Of a stretch of DNA of 64,000 nt, positions 1-9,800 are shown piece by piece. This DNA is from Trichomonas vaginalis G3 (taxonomy: Eukaryota; Parabasalia; Trichomonadida; Trichomonadidae). The stretch covers positions 21,111,300 to 21,175,299 of the forward strand of contig NC_067204.1 in the NCBI RefSeq assembly GCF_026262505.1, given 5' to 3'. A program made the translations under genes and the position numbers. Positions within the stretch are counted from its first letter, which is position 1. Each line of letters opens with the position of its first letter. The notes beneath the pieces were generated by a model, which ran no database searches, was not told the DNA's origin, and saw nothing but the letters and a program-made list of their open reading frames with translations.

Positions 1-634
1 TTCTTCGTATGCGCAAAAAATCTGACACGTAAGGGTATCCTTAAAATAAAAAATTATAAATTTCATATGAAAATTAAGAATTTGGAAAAATCTAGATTTA
101 TAAAGTAATGTTATATATGGTTTAAATATGGCAGTCCCAACGGGAACCGCGGTAATTTACCGAGGTTTCCGCACACCGGTTCCTTTTTTTAGGAATTTTT
201 TAGATTAAAAAATATGCTTTGTAAATCATTTTTTGTAAATCGGCAAAAATTTGGAAATATTCTGACGACAATAAATCTGGGAATAGTATTTTAAATACGA
301 GAACAACCTATTTAAAAGTGTTTCGCTCGATTTTGTATAATTTCAAATTTTCGCATATAGCTTTCCGTGAATTACCGTGATTTTACCGCCACATCAATAG
401 TTTTGACCCTATATTACCGCACGGCAATGTTTTTCTCGATTTTGTACAGCCCTAGGTTTAAATGAGAATATGATTATTAATTGAGAGTTTTAGATAGAAT
501 TTGAGAATAATCATTTCCAAAAAAAAGAAATTTTTCTAAAATGAGTTTACCTTTGCATAGGATGATGCTCATTCCTTGCAAATATAAAATCATTTTCTGA
601 AATATAAGGCTAGATTCACATTCTTCAGATCAAT
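1..634. other. AT-rich flank, no gene seen
   Basis: No open frame with recognisable content. Around 120-460 there are several short TACCG/CGGTAA-like strings in both orientations, which may be the worn remains of a small inverted-repeat element, but no ends or target duplication could be fixed. Confidence 0.4.
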
Positions 635-864
635 TGCAAGTTTTTCCTGATTTGCTCATGTATTTGCAGGGTCTATCACTAGGACCCTGCACCTGTATGA
701 GCAAATCAGGAATTGTATCTGACACATTTGCATCAAAGAAAAAAAGTGCAAGTTTTTCCTGATTTGCTCATGTATTTGCAGGGTCTATCACTAGGACCCT
801 GCACTTGTATGAGCAAATCAGGAATTGTATCTGACACATTTGCATCAAAGAAAAAAAGTGCAAG
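635..864. repeat. 112-bp tandem duplication carrying a long hairpin
   Basis: Two full units (635-746 and 747-858) and the start of a third repeat with a period of exactly 112 bp. Each unit holds an interrupted palindrome (646-710 and 758-822). The outer arms are CCTGATTTGCTCAT and its complement, and the inner arms are GCAGGGTC and GACCCTGC. The two copies are almost identical, so the duplication is recent. No protein family is recognised in the frames that cross it. Confidence 0.85.
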
Positions 865-1188
865 TAATCCACCATATGAGCATACATTCGGTGGACAACC
901 AAATTATACCAAGTATATATGCACTTATACTGAGTATATTGATATATAAGTTGTTTATGCAATCACAAAACCAGCGCTATTCATATCTTTGATATATATA
1001 TATTCAAGAAACAACGATAGAAACTTGGATACATATCTTAAAAAGGGGAATTACGAGATATTGTTTAATTGTGTTTGCATTTGTATATTATAATGCCTTT
1101 AATAAGCTATTATTGATATTTAGAGCAATATAGAGATTAGAATTAATAAAATTTTAAAATAAATAAATTAAATTATTATTATGAATAT

Positions 1189-1397
1189 AGTAGTATATGT
1201 GGATGGGTTGTGTGACTTTTTTTGTAAACGTAAGAATTCATACAATATTGAACGATTTTGTATCATTTTTTTTAACATATGAAATAAAAAATGTATGATT
1301 CTTACGGTTTTTATTCTTACGTTTTTGAATAAATCAAGATTTAAAAAATTTTGTAAACGTAAGACATTTACACTCAGCCCATACATAATGAAATAAA
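1189..1397 (+). repeat. E1 left terminal inverted repeat
   Basis: Pairs with 22713-22921 on the other strand. The two copies agree over about 209 bp with only a short divergent patch. The outer end is AGTAGTATATGTGG. Target duplication GAATAT lies just outside, at 1183-1188. Confidence 0.95.
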
Positions 1398-1484
1398 AAT
1401 AAAAATAAAAAAAATTTTTTTAAAAATAAACTTTAAAAATTCATGTCTTACATTTTTGAATAATTTATTTTTATTTTTAATAAA

Positions 1485-1553
1485 ATGCCACAGAAGAGAC
1501 AAAAGGAACCGTTAATGATGAAGATGAAGATGAATTTGATGAGTTCAACATAG
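1485..1553 (+). CDS. 22-codon ORF with a duplicated leader
   Basis: A tiny frame starting M-P-Q-K-R-Q just inside the left end of E1. A second tiny frame with the same start and the same T-rich leader lies on the minus strand at 17882-17917 (11 codons). The duplicated leader plus first codons suggests copied promoter sequence rather than two real genes. No function can be proposed. Confidence 0.2.
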   Translation: MPQKRQKEPLMMKMKMNLMSST

Positions 1554-1565
1554 AACTTTAAGAAA

Positions 1566-1766
1566 CTAATGATTATTTGAATTTATGAAATCAATTATTT
1601 GATTCATTCTTTCTTCAATCTCTTCTATTCTTTTTGTTAAATCATCTATTTTCATTAATGAGGTGATTCTTGATTGAGGAATAGATTTCAAACTAATCAC
1701 CCCTTTTATTTTTGAAATTTTGAATCCATCAACTTTAAACATTTTATTCAATTTACATGTTGTCAA
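1566..1766 (-). pseudogene. E1 small coiled-coil-type ORF beside the nested transposon
   Basis: A short reverse-strand frame whose C-terminal half is rich in I, E and R in a heptad-like pattern (IEEIEERMNQIIDFI), suggesting a short coiled coil. The Mutator-like insertion lies directly on its upstream side, so the gene to which it belonged was very likely disrupted by that insertion. No family recognised. Confidence 0.4.
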
Positions 1767-2040
1767 TTCTTCAAATAATTTTTTATTATTAGCATAATAG
1801 TCATTAAATTCTTCAACAGATGAAAAAATGAGTGGGGGACAAACTCGCCCGTTGTCACTTTTTCATTAACCTTAAACTTGTAATTTTCATTATTTTAATT
1901 AACCTTATTTCTTTCCCAATTCCTGATTTATTTTATTCACTTACTATTAAAAGTCACATTTTAATAAAATATAATAATTTATTTATAGCATTTTTTACTA
2001 TACTGTAATAAAAAATTAATTATAATAAATTAAATGTTTA

Positions 2041-2859
2041 TTAAATCAAATGTTTTCTTTGCAATAATATTTTTAATGTTGAGTAAACAATGTTGGGATC
2101 AAGTGTATCATTTTTCAGACCTTTCTGAACAGCTTCAAGCATACTGATGCATTCGACTTTTTTAAATTGTGTCATTTCTTCGAAATCTCTTGTGACTTTT
2201 TTGATAACTTTAACACTTCTCTCTGAATCCAGACCTTTAATTTGCAACTTAATCAGGAATGAAGGAACAACACTGGAATATAACTCGATGACAAGTTCAT
2301 CGAGTCGAAGATTTCGCCTTTCTGGGAAGTACTGGTGCTTCAAAACCTTGAAATGTGATTCCGAGATGTTGTTTGTTCCATCTCCTTCATTTATATAGCG
2401 AAGCATCCACCTGTCAAGATGATGGCGCCACTGTTGGTCAAAGTATTCACGGGCAGCAGGTTCCTCATTTAAAATTTCTTCTAAATTGTTGTAAACTTCA
2501 TCAGGATCAATTTCTTCCTCTTCAGAACCAAAGACCAATAACTTCATTAAGTTATAGAAAGTTTCGAAGTTGGAACGATCTTGAAACTTTTCAGCCTTTC
2601 TCATGACAGCGCGCAACACATGAACGCCACACCAAATGATCTGGCATAAGGGGATGGCTGTTTCAACAGCATTTGTGATTTGAGGTGCGCAGTCCATTGA
2701 AAAATAAGATGGTTCGCGATTGATGGAGCCAAAATATGCTGTGAGACAAACTTGTATATTTTCACTTGTGTCGGGCCAAACGAAAAAATACAAAAACGGA
2801 AAAACAACTGATTCCGCGAATTTGCCAGTGACGGCATAAAATGGTATGCGAGAGCGCAA
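2041..2859 (-). pseudogene. MULE transposase, N-terminally truncated
   Basis: 272 codons of a Mutator-family transposase, which would cut and paste the element through a DDE catalytic core. Visible landmarks are SMDCAPQITNAVETAIP (second Asp block), the CGVHV Cys/His pair just after it, and NNISESHFKVLKHQY (Glu block). The open frame continues upstream of the first possible start to about 2891 and includes IIDSTYKLL, which fits the first Asp block. A full MULE transposase is usually 500 residues or more. The N-terminal DNA-binding half is missing and the 121-bp array occupies its place. The reported start is a TTG codon, so no convincing start remains. This copy is probably inactive on its own. 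Confidence 0.85.
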
Positions 2860-2942
2860 GAGCTTATAAGTGGAATCAATTATGATCTTTGAAAATTAGG
2901 TGAAATAAAACTAAACATAAATGTAAAACCAGGGATATGAAA

Positions 2943-3513
2943 TTTTGGTTGTACACCACTTGTATGTGCCGGATACCATTGTGTCAAATTTTTTCTGAAA
3001 TTAACTTTAAAAGTACTAAGTAAGATCATGAGATATAGCAATATATGTTTAAACCAACTTATATTTTGGTTGTACACCACTTGTATGTGCCGGATACCAT
3101 TGTGTCAAATTTTTTTCTGAAATTAACTTTAAAAGTACTAAGTAAGATCATGAGATATAGCAATATATGTTTAAACCAACTTATATTTTGGTTGTACACC
3201 ACTTGTATGTGCCGGATACCATTGTGTCAAATTTTTTCTGAAATTAACTTTAAAAGTACTAAGTAAGATCATGAGATATAGCAATATATGTTTAAACCAA
3301 CTTATATTTTGGTTGTACACCACTTGTATGTGCCGGATACCATTGTGTCAAATTTTTTCTGAAATTAACTTTAAAAGTACTAAGTAAGATCATGAGATAT
3401 AGCAATATATGTTTAAACCAACTTATATTTTGGTTGTACACCACTTGTATGTGCCGGATACCATTGTGTCAAATTTTTTTCTGAAATTAACTTTAAAAGT
3501 ACTAAGTAAGATC
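2943..3513. repeat. 121-bp tandem array inside the MULE (about 4.7 copies)
   Basis: Units begin with TTTTGGTTGTACACCACTTG near 2943, 3064, 3186, 3307 and 3428, with a period of 121-122 bp and almost no divergence. The last copy stops at AAGTAAGATCAT. Small frames that run through the array are repeat artefacts. Such arrays are common in the subterminal regions of Mutator-like elements and may bind transposase, but that is inference. Confidence 0.92.
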
Positions 3514-3840
3514 ATTTATTTTTGCATAATATAATGCCAATATGGTTTCTTTTGATTTTATTTCATTTATAAGCAAATCAGATTTACCCAAAAACTCCAC
3601 TCCATAAGCGTTCATTTGCTAAATTAAAAAGTGACAATGGGCTAGTCTGTCCCTTTCTCTGAAAAAATTTTTATTTCAGTAATTGGTTTAACAACGTTTA
3701 TTTTTTGTTGAACATTTTCACTTTCATTTATTTCTTCCTCCTCTGTTTCATTTATTTTTAAAATCGGTTTCATTTATCATTAAATAAAAATTAGAATATA
3801 AGTGATGAAATATATTTTTTTAATTAATATTAAATCAGAA

Positions 3841-4077
3841 ATGGCGGCAGGATTCTTTAAAAAATTATGGGATGGAATTAAGAAAGCTGCGGGTTGGGTT
3901 TATAAAAAGATTATTAAACCCGTTGCAAACTTTTTGGCACCAGTAGCGAAAACGGCAGGAACTATCATAGGTGGAGTATTAGGTACTAAAGCAGGTAATC
4001 CGGCGATGGGAGCACAAGCAGGTAACGCAGTTGGTGGAATTGCTGAAGGAATACTTAATAAAATAGGAGGTAGATAG
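3841..4077 (+). CDS. E1 small amphipathic/glycine-rich protein
   Basis: 78 residues. The N-terminus (AAGFFKKLWDGIKKAAGWVY) is a Lys/Trp-rich amphipathic helix, followed by a Gly/Ala-rich stretch (TIIGGVLGTKAGNPAMGAQA). This is the look of a membrane-active virion peptide, comparable in character to adenovirus pVI-type lytic peptides; the comparison is inference and no homology was tested. The ATG at 3841 is chosen over the upstream ATG because the helix starts there and the same MAAG(F/I)FKKLWD start recurs at 4107-4322. It converges with that paralogue. Confidence 0.65.
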   Translation: MAAGFFKKLWDGIKKAAGWVYKKIIKPVANFLAPVAKTAGTIIGGVLGTKAGNPAMGAQAGNAVGGIAEGILNKIGGR

Positions 4078-4106
4078 TGGAAAAATAAATTATTTTAAAA
4101 TTATTT

Positions 4107-4322
4107 TTATCTTAGTATCGGTTGAAGTCTTTGATAAACTTTTTCTCCTTTATTTAAAACTTCTCTTATTGGGGCAGCTTTTGGTGTTATTGATTCAGCA
4201 ATGTCACTAATTGCTTCTTTATTCTTAAATATCCAATTTGCTCCTTTCTTCAATGTTTCCCAAACTTTATGCGCTCCTCTTTTTACTTTATCCCACAGTT
4301 TCTTAAATATACCTGCAGCCAT
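4107..4322 (-). CDS. E1 second small amphipathic protein
   Basis: 71 residues starting AAGIFKKLWDKVKRGAHKVW, clearly a paralogue of the protein at 3841-4077. It shares the basic, Trp-containing amphipathic helix but lacks the Gly-rich tail. The two genes face each other with a 29-bp gap. Likely role: membrane interaction of the virus-like particle (inference from composition and from its place beside the capsid gene). Confidence 0.6.
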   Translation of the reverse strand: MAAGIFKKLWDKVKRGAHKVWETLKKGANWIFKNKEAISDIAESITPKAAPIREVLNKGEKVYQRLQPILR

Positions 4323-4391
4323 AGTTGATTATTTCATTAAAATTAAAAATTCATTTTCATCTTTTAATTTTGATTTTTTATTTATTAATAA

Positions 4392-6030
4392 ATGACGACT
4401 AACTATTTGGTGCCAAACACTAAACCGATTAATGGAAATGTGTTTCATTCATTCGAAAAGATAAATGAAATATTCGCAAAGAATGACGGTAGAAGATATT
4501 ATAGAGAACTTGAAAGTTCATGCTATGACTCTGATGCTCCATATTTTGATGATAAACAAACTCATTTAAGAATTACAAATCCGGCTCATGATGTGAACCA
4601 ATTAGGTGACACATATATTAAACGCAAAGTTAAAGCAACTCTAGTTTCAAATAAAGCTTTCACATGTGATGCCGCTTTTAAATGCATGCGTTTATTCGTT
4701 GGTTACAAATCATCAAATCAAAGCTTTAAACAATTAGAAGTAGAAACTGAAAGAGGTGATGCTGGTTATCTTCAGATGGATTGCGCCCGTGAATCTTTCG
4801 CATTTGCAACATATAAACCAAAATCAGAAAGGAAAGTTAAAAAGTTTGTTCATTCGTTATATAATAATGTTCAAAAATATGATAACTCAGTATGTGGTAA
4901 ATATATTGACCCTTCAGAAGTTTTCAAGAATGCAAATGAAGAAGTTGATATCACTTTTGATATGATTATTCCGGTAAATGATTTGTTAGCATTTCAGGCG
5001 TTCGATGATTATCCTAAATCATTTGGTGAAATCATTCTTAAATATTATGTTTTCAGGGATACTTTAGTATTTTGTCAGTTGACCCGTTAAGAGTTGCTGA
5101 TTTACAAAATTACGTTTATGAAAAGATAACTGATGAAAATTATGAAAAGATTATGAATCATGTTTATAAATATGATCGCAAATTCCAACAAATCGGACTT
5201 CCTGCCAAATTAATTACAAGCTTAGCCGCACATCTGCTGACGCAACAGTTGATAACGTTATTATTTCATGCACAAAGATGGAAGTTTTAGAGGATAAATG
5301 CATTACACCAGGATACGGTTTAATTGAAGAATCAGTTAAAGCAATACCACGTTTATTCAGTAAGGAAGATCCATTCATGATTCCAGCTCAACATATTGAC
5401 GTTCGTTCACTAAATGGAGGTTGCATCACTCCTGAAGGTATTAGCTCAGATTTCTCATACGCTCTTCATAATGTTACAGATGTTGTGTTAGCATTTCCGA
5501 AGAATGCAATGCAAAGAACAGTTTTAGAAAATCCAATGCTTCGAGGTCTTCAGGTCACTATAGATTCCAGAAACTTCCCCGATCAAGCGATGACCACAGT
5601 GGGTGACATATTCTTTACACGTATGCTTCAAGCTTCTGATTTAGATGGAGTGAATGAATGCACAGAAGAATACGAGGACTCATTAACTAGACCACTGAAT
5701 GCAGATGATGGCACGCCATTAGCTAGAACATGGAAAGACCAAACTTCATTCTTATGCACTATTCCAGTTCAACGTGATGGAGCGGGTATATTCTTTGATG
5801 GATTAGAAACTTTCAACTCACAAGTTACAGTACAAGTGAAAGCTTATCCAATCATTCAGGGTGAAAATGACACTTACTGTTCAAAGGTGACAAATCCTCC
5901 TCAGGTTTGGTTTACTAGGACTACATATTGGACATGGACACCGGACGAAGGTTTGAAATATCATCCAACAGGTACACCACCACAGTATAGAAGTCCATAT
6001 GATGAAATATTGATGAATAGAAATGTTTAA
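4392..6030 (+). pseudogene. E1 probable major capsid protein gene, broken
   Basis: About 1.64 kb of plus-strand coding sequence directly upstream of the packaging ATPase. The size (about 545 codons of space) fits a double jelly-roll major capsid protein of Polintons. The assignment rests on position, length and a beta-rich, Cys-poor composition, not on a diagnostic motif. The leader ends in a T-rich stretch and AATAAATG. The gene is broken, with about two breaks. It could instead be another structural protein. Confidence 0.5.
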
Positions 6031-6054
6031 AATTATAAATTTATTTTTGATTAA

Positions 6055-6881
6055 ATGGAGTTAAACTCATCCACCCCTTATGAAGAATTAGCGGGAGTAT
6101 ATAATACATACATAGATGATATGATTAATGAAGCATTGAGTGATAATAGAAATGCTCTATCTAAGGAAAAATTAATGAAAATTCCATATTCTGAATGTTA
6201 CTTAAATTCAATCACTGCAGCAATTGGTAAACAAAATAAAGGTAAAACATTAACGATATTAAAACAAATTATCATTATTGCTAACACTTCCCCCCATTCA
6301 CATGTGTTAATTTATATCAACCGTTCAGGTTCACCTTCAGATGATACATTTGAATCTTTAAAGCATTTAATCAAAATTCCAATTATTTATTTATCACAAG
6401 AAGAAGCAGAAGATTATTTAAAAAACTTTTTAATGTATAAAGAATTATATAATACAATCAAGAAGCAAGGATTAGAGGATAAAATTATTGATAAACAACG
6501 GGATGAATTATTTGAAACACTTTCTATTTCAAATTTTGATAGAGAATTTTTGCATTCACTATTTTTCTAGATGATGCCGTGAAATCAAAACTAATAACAA
6601 ATGAGAAATCATATTTTAATCAGTTATTAACTCAATGTCGACACATTCAGTGTTCATTCTTTATGGCTGTTCAATATTTCAAAGCATTAAGCACAAACAT
6701 TAAATCAAACCTGTCCACCCTTTTCATTTTCAGTGGTTTTAGTCGTCAACAGTTGAACGTTATGCTTTATCAAGTGAATTTACCAATGAGCATTAATGAA
6801 CTTTACACACAATATCAGCAATTAGGTGAACATGGAAAAATAATAGTTGATTTAAATAAAGGTTCCATTAAATTTGATTAA
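6055..6881 (+). pseudogene. E1 genome-packaging ATPase (FtsK/HerA type), broken
   Basis: Encodes a P-loop NTPase of the A32-like packaging family, which pumps DNA into capsids. The Walker A region reads AIGKQNKGKTLTILKQI; a hydrophobic Walker B-like stretch follows later, and near the end is a sensor-like segment (FFMAVQYFKAL). It sits 24 bp after the capsid gene, the usual pairing in Polintons. The leader is ATTTTTGATTAAATG, of the same T-rich type as its structural neighbours. Broken, about one break. Confidence 0.7.
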
Positions 6882-6921
6882 CTTTTTATAATTAATTTTT
6901 ATTTTTTATTTATAATTAAAC

Positions 6922-7821
6922 ATGACAGAAATAGCAAATCTTCTACAGGTTCCATTAAAACAAGGGACAAACAAAAAGGGTGCATATAATAGAACTATGA
7001 AAGTTCCAGACGGAATGAAAGAATTAGTCCACATTGTTGCCGGTCTTCAAAAGGATGTTAAACAAATGAGAAACGTTTTAACATTACCAGAAGCTCAAGC
7101 ATATGCCAAACGTCATGGTCCAAATTGGGAAGCACACGAAGAAGACATTACGGGTCCAAATGGAAAACCTGATGGTATAAATGAAGTTTTCGTTACTGAT
7201 GGTCAAGGAAATATTAAAGTCATAAATGGTTATAAATTAACTATAACTGATTATCCTAAACGTAAAGCATATAATGAACGTTATCCTATGCAATTTGATG
7301 AAAATGGAAAAGCTGTTAAACAATACATTGGAGAAGGTGAAAATGGTCCAATTAATTCATACCGTCATAATCCATATTCTTATTTCAATGAAGAATTAAA
7401 TGCTATTGAAGAGGGACCGGATGGATTACCACGATATGTTAATCAGTTTGATGGTCAATATGCAAATATTAGACCTGAAATTTCAGCTAAGAAATTCTTT
7501 AAAGTTGCTTTATTCGATCCAGTGTTCAATGAACAGAAAGAAGCAATGAAAGCAGAATTTAAACCAATTCAAGTGGCAAGAATTTCTTCATCTTCACTTT
7601 CAGAAGCGTTCAAGGAATTGATAAAGAAACCACTTTATTCTCAACAAGGTTATAACTTTGATTTAATTAAAGAAAGTGATAGACGTAAATTAGAAAAATC
7701 AGATGGTTTTAAGAATGCATGTAATGAAATGATTAAAGATATTGTAAATGATAAAATAAGACTGGAAGAAACTCAAAGCAATATCAATAACATAATTGGT
7801 GCAGTTACAAAGAAAGTATAA
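6922..7821 (+). CDS. E1 299-aa conserved structural-block protein, unknown
   Basis: A fully open 299-residue frame. The N-terminal third is basic ([20 protein letters not shown]) and the middle carries a Gly/Asn-rich segment ([20 protein letters not shown]). The C-terminus has a predicted helical, charged tail. No membrane segment or known catalytic motif is visible. It lies 40 bp after the ATPase, with a T-rich leader ending TTAAACATG, so it is probably expressed with the virion genes. Scaffold, core or minor capsid roles are all possible. Confidence 0.6.
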   Translation: MTEIANLLQVPLKQGTNKKGAYNRTMKVPDGMKELVHIVAGLQKDVKQMRNVLTLPEAQAYAKRHGPNWEAHEEDITGPNGKPDGINEVFVTDGQGNIKVINGYKLTITDYPKRKAYNERYPMQFDENGKAVKQYIGEGENGPINSYRHNPYSYFNEELNAIEEGPDGLPRYVNQFDGQYANIRPEISAKKFFKVALFDPVFNEQKEAMKAEFKPIQVARISSSSLSEAFKELIKKPLYSQQGYNFDLIKESDRRKLEKSDGFKNACNEMIKDIVNDKIRLEETQSNINNIIGAVTKKV

Positions 7822-7905
7822 GCAAACAATGATGAACCTTGGGATATTACCGTAACAACTAAATAAAACTTTAAATATATTTTTCTTTTTTTTATTCAAT
7901 TATAA

Positions 7906-8574
7906 ATGAGAAGACGTTTCACAAGTCAAAAGAACACTAACGCAAAAGTAGAGATTACGGTTGGTTATAACGTAAATGATGATAAATCACGAATTATTCA
8001 AAGTGTTAAAGTTAATGTTAGCCCTGAATTAACTCGTGACTTACCGAAAAAGGAGAATGAAGAAAACCATGAGAATGGAGACCCAATCATTTTATCTGAA
8101 CCCGGTAAAGAACCTGTTGAAATTCCCACTTATCCAACATACCCCCCACCTCTTTCATCAAACATCGAGAACCCAGGAATCTACGATTCCAGTCGCAATG
8201 CGCCATATAAAATAGACATTAATTCAGAATTAATGAAAATTTACCGTGATATAATAATTAATAATTATGATTCAATAATAAATTTAATTGACCAATCTGG
8301 TTTAATTATTTTACCTTATGAATCATTAATTCACATTATCGCCATTCTTTGTGATGTTCAAGATTCAGACGTTAAGATTCAATTTTTCATAGATGATGAG
8401 GTTTCATGCTGCGGAACAGTTGCAAAAATAAATCCTATAAAGGATATTAGCACAATTAAGATATCAAAGAACGGAACAACAACTGAACTTCATTTAACAT
8501 ATAATGATATTTATAATAAAATAGTTGATGAATATAAAATATCACTTGAAAAATTCTTTGTTAAGGCTATTTAA
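7906..8574 (+). CDS. E1 222-aa unknown protein
   Basis: Open frame starting RRRFTSQKNTNAKVEITVGY, with a proline-rich linker (EIPTYPTYPPPLSSN) near residues 75-90 and an acidic/isoleucine-rich C-terminal domain. The basic, beta-like N-terminus plus linker suggests two domains. The leader ends TTCAATTATAAATG. No family recognised. It converges with the penton-like gene on the other strand, so their 3' ends meet. Confidence 0.5.
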   Translation: MRRRFTSQKNTNAKVEITVGYNVNDDKSRIIQSVKVNVSPELTRDLPKKENEENHENGDPIILSEPGKEPVEIPTYPTYPPPLSSNIENPGIYDSSRNAPYKIDINSELMKIYRDIIINNYDSIINLIDQSGLIILPYESLIHIIAILCDVQDSDVKIQFFIDDEVSCCGTVAKINPIKDISTIKISKNGTTTELHLTYNDIYNKIVDEYKISLEKFFVKAI

Positions 8575-9049
8575 TATTCAAGCATTAACATTATCGAATA
8601 ATAATCCTTTGAATCATAATCAATAATAATTGACCTTTCACCGGTTTCTATCGTTTGTTTTATTTCTTTTTGTTCCCCACTATCCGGATCGGTCATTGTA
8701 ATTGTTTTTGTTATAGTATCAGCTTTATCTTTAATTCAATCTTTTTTCCATCGGGATATTTAAACCAAAATTCCAAAAATTCGATATTGTCAATCTGTTC
8801 ATATTTTAATCTATCAATTACATTTTTAATACCATCTGAAAATCTTATGAAATGGTCATTATATGGGTTTGATTGAACTAAATTTGAATGAAGTGAAATA
8901 TAACCTGTTGATGAATATGACATTGACTCATATTTTCTGAAAACACTAAAATTTATAACATGAATGAATTTCTTATTCGTTGAATTTATGAATTCTTGAG
9001 GTAATCTTATTCTAGTTTTATTTATCACTGGAAAATAACGCTTTACCAT
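8571..9049 (-). pseudogene. E1 penton-like gene, broken
   Basis: A reverse-strand gene remnant whose middle and end (SYSSTGYISLHSNLVQSN, then FLEFWFKYPDGKKIEL) resemble the C-terminal layout of the two E2 proteins at 38329-39176 and 43359-44219, where HASFS, NSFL and DFQVWFTTNG appear in the same order. A single jelly-roll vertex protein is the likely role, inferred from position and pattern only. The start at 9049 avoids overlap with the divergent gene at 9069. Broken, about one break. Confidence 0.45.
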
Positions 9050-9068
9050 ATTTTTAATCGTAATAAAA

Positions 9069-9392
9069 ATGTCAATTATCAATATTATTTCGAATAATAA
9101 CTGTGAATTAAATTTAACAGTTAGCGGAATTTATAATGTTACTCTCGTTTCTGTGAGTGGTAAATTTAATCCCATTCTTTTAGACCCTTCAGATTATATA
9201 TCATTTATTAAAGATGACCATGAAAAAACGTATGATATGTATATAAATAATGTGATAACGAAATGGGATATTAACATGATTTTAAGTTATTTAAATGAAT
9301 CATTTATCATATGGTATGAAGAAAATTTTAAATCAAAACCTGATAAACTTTTTGAACTTGATGAAATAAATAACCTTATTAAATTCCGCTGA
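9069..9392 (+). CDS. E1 107-aa unknown ORF
   Basis: Short frame starting SIINIISNNNCELNLTVSGI, rich in Asn, Ile and Tyr, with alternating hydrophobic residues that suggest beta strands followed by two helices. The leader is ATCGTAATAAAAATG. It diverges from the penton-like gene and precedes another short frame of similar composition. No family recognised. Confidence 0.4.
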   Translation: MSIINIISNNNCELNLTVSGIYNVTLVSVSGKFNPILLDPSDYISFIKDDHEKTYDMYINNVITKWDINMILSYLNESFIIWYEENFKSKPDKLFELDEINNLIKFR

Positions 9393-9402
9393 AAATTAAA
9401 TT

Positions 9403-9777
9403 TTGTACTCCTCATCTTCGTTCATTGTTGGGATATTAAATTTTGAAAAAGATGTTGGGGATGTTTTGTATTCTGACACTGGTTCCAATTTCATTTTAAT
9501 CAAATGTGATAAAGTTAATACCCCAATGAGATTTTCACATCAAACATTAGACCCTAACTCTTACCCATCAATACAAAACATTTTATCCATCAACTTAAAC
9601 ACATTTTCTTTATCATATCCGTTTCAATTATCCGGGAATTCATTTATTCTTCATTCAAAAGATTTATCAAATATTAAATTTAGAATAACTGACCTATTTG
9701 ATTGTGATTTAGAATTCATGAATGAAATATTATGGCAATTTCAAATAGAAAAAATAGGTGATGAGATAACAGATTAA
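9403..9777 (+). pseudogene. E1 124-codon unknown frame without an ATG
   Basis: Open frame with a hydrophobic, Ser-rich, beta-like composition (SFIVGILNFEKDVGDVLYSD). It lacks a convincing ATG start and lies 10 bp after the preceding small gene, so it is probably part of a damaged small structural-block gene. It ends 23 bp before the tail-fibre-like gene begins. No homologue recognised. Confidence 0.35.
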
Positions 9778-9800
9778 ATATTTATTTTTAAATCATAATA

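Larger units (their letters stand above)
1830..3659. mobile_element. Mutator-like DNA transposon (MULE) nested in E1
   Basis: A perfect 9-bp direct repeat, TGAAAAAAT, flanks the element at 1821-1829 and 3660-3668. A 9-bp duplication is the hallmark of the Mutator superfamily. Both ends begin GAG and continue as imperfect inverted repeats of about 34 bp that share the inner block TTGTCACTTTTT (1830-1863 and 3626-3659). Inside are a minus-strand MULE transposase remnant and a five-copy 121-bp tandem array. The element inserted into E1, so it is younger than E1's arrival here. Confidence 0.93.

Noticed and set aside
4392-6030. Cysteine protease of the adenovirus type in E1
   Set aside because: No His/Asn/Cys catalytic pattern could be found here or elsewhere in E1.
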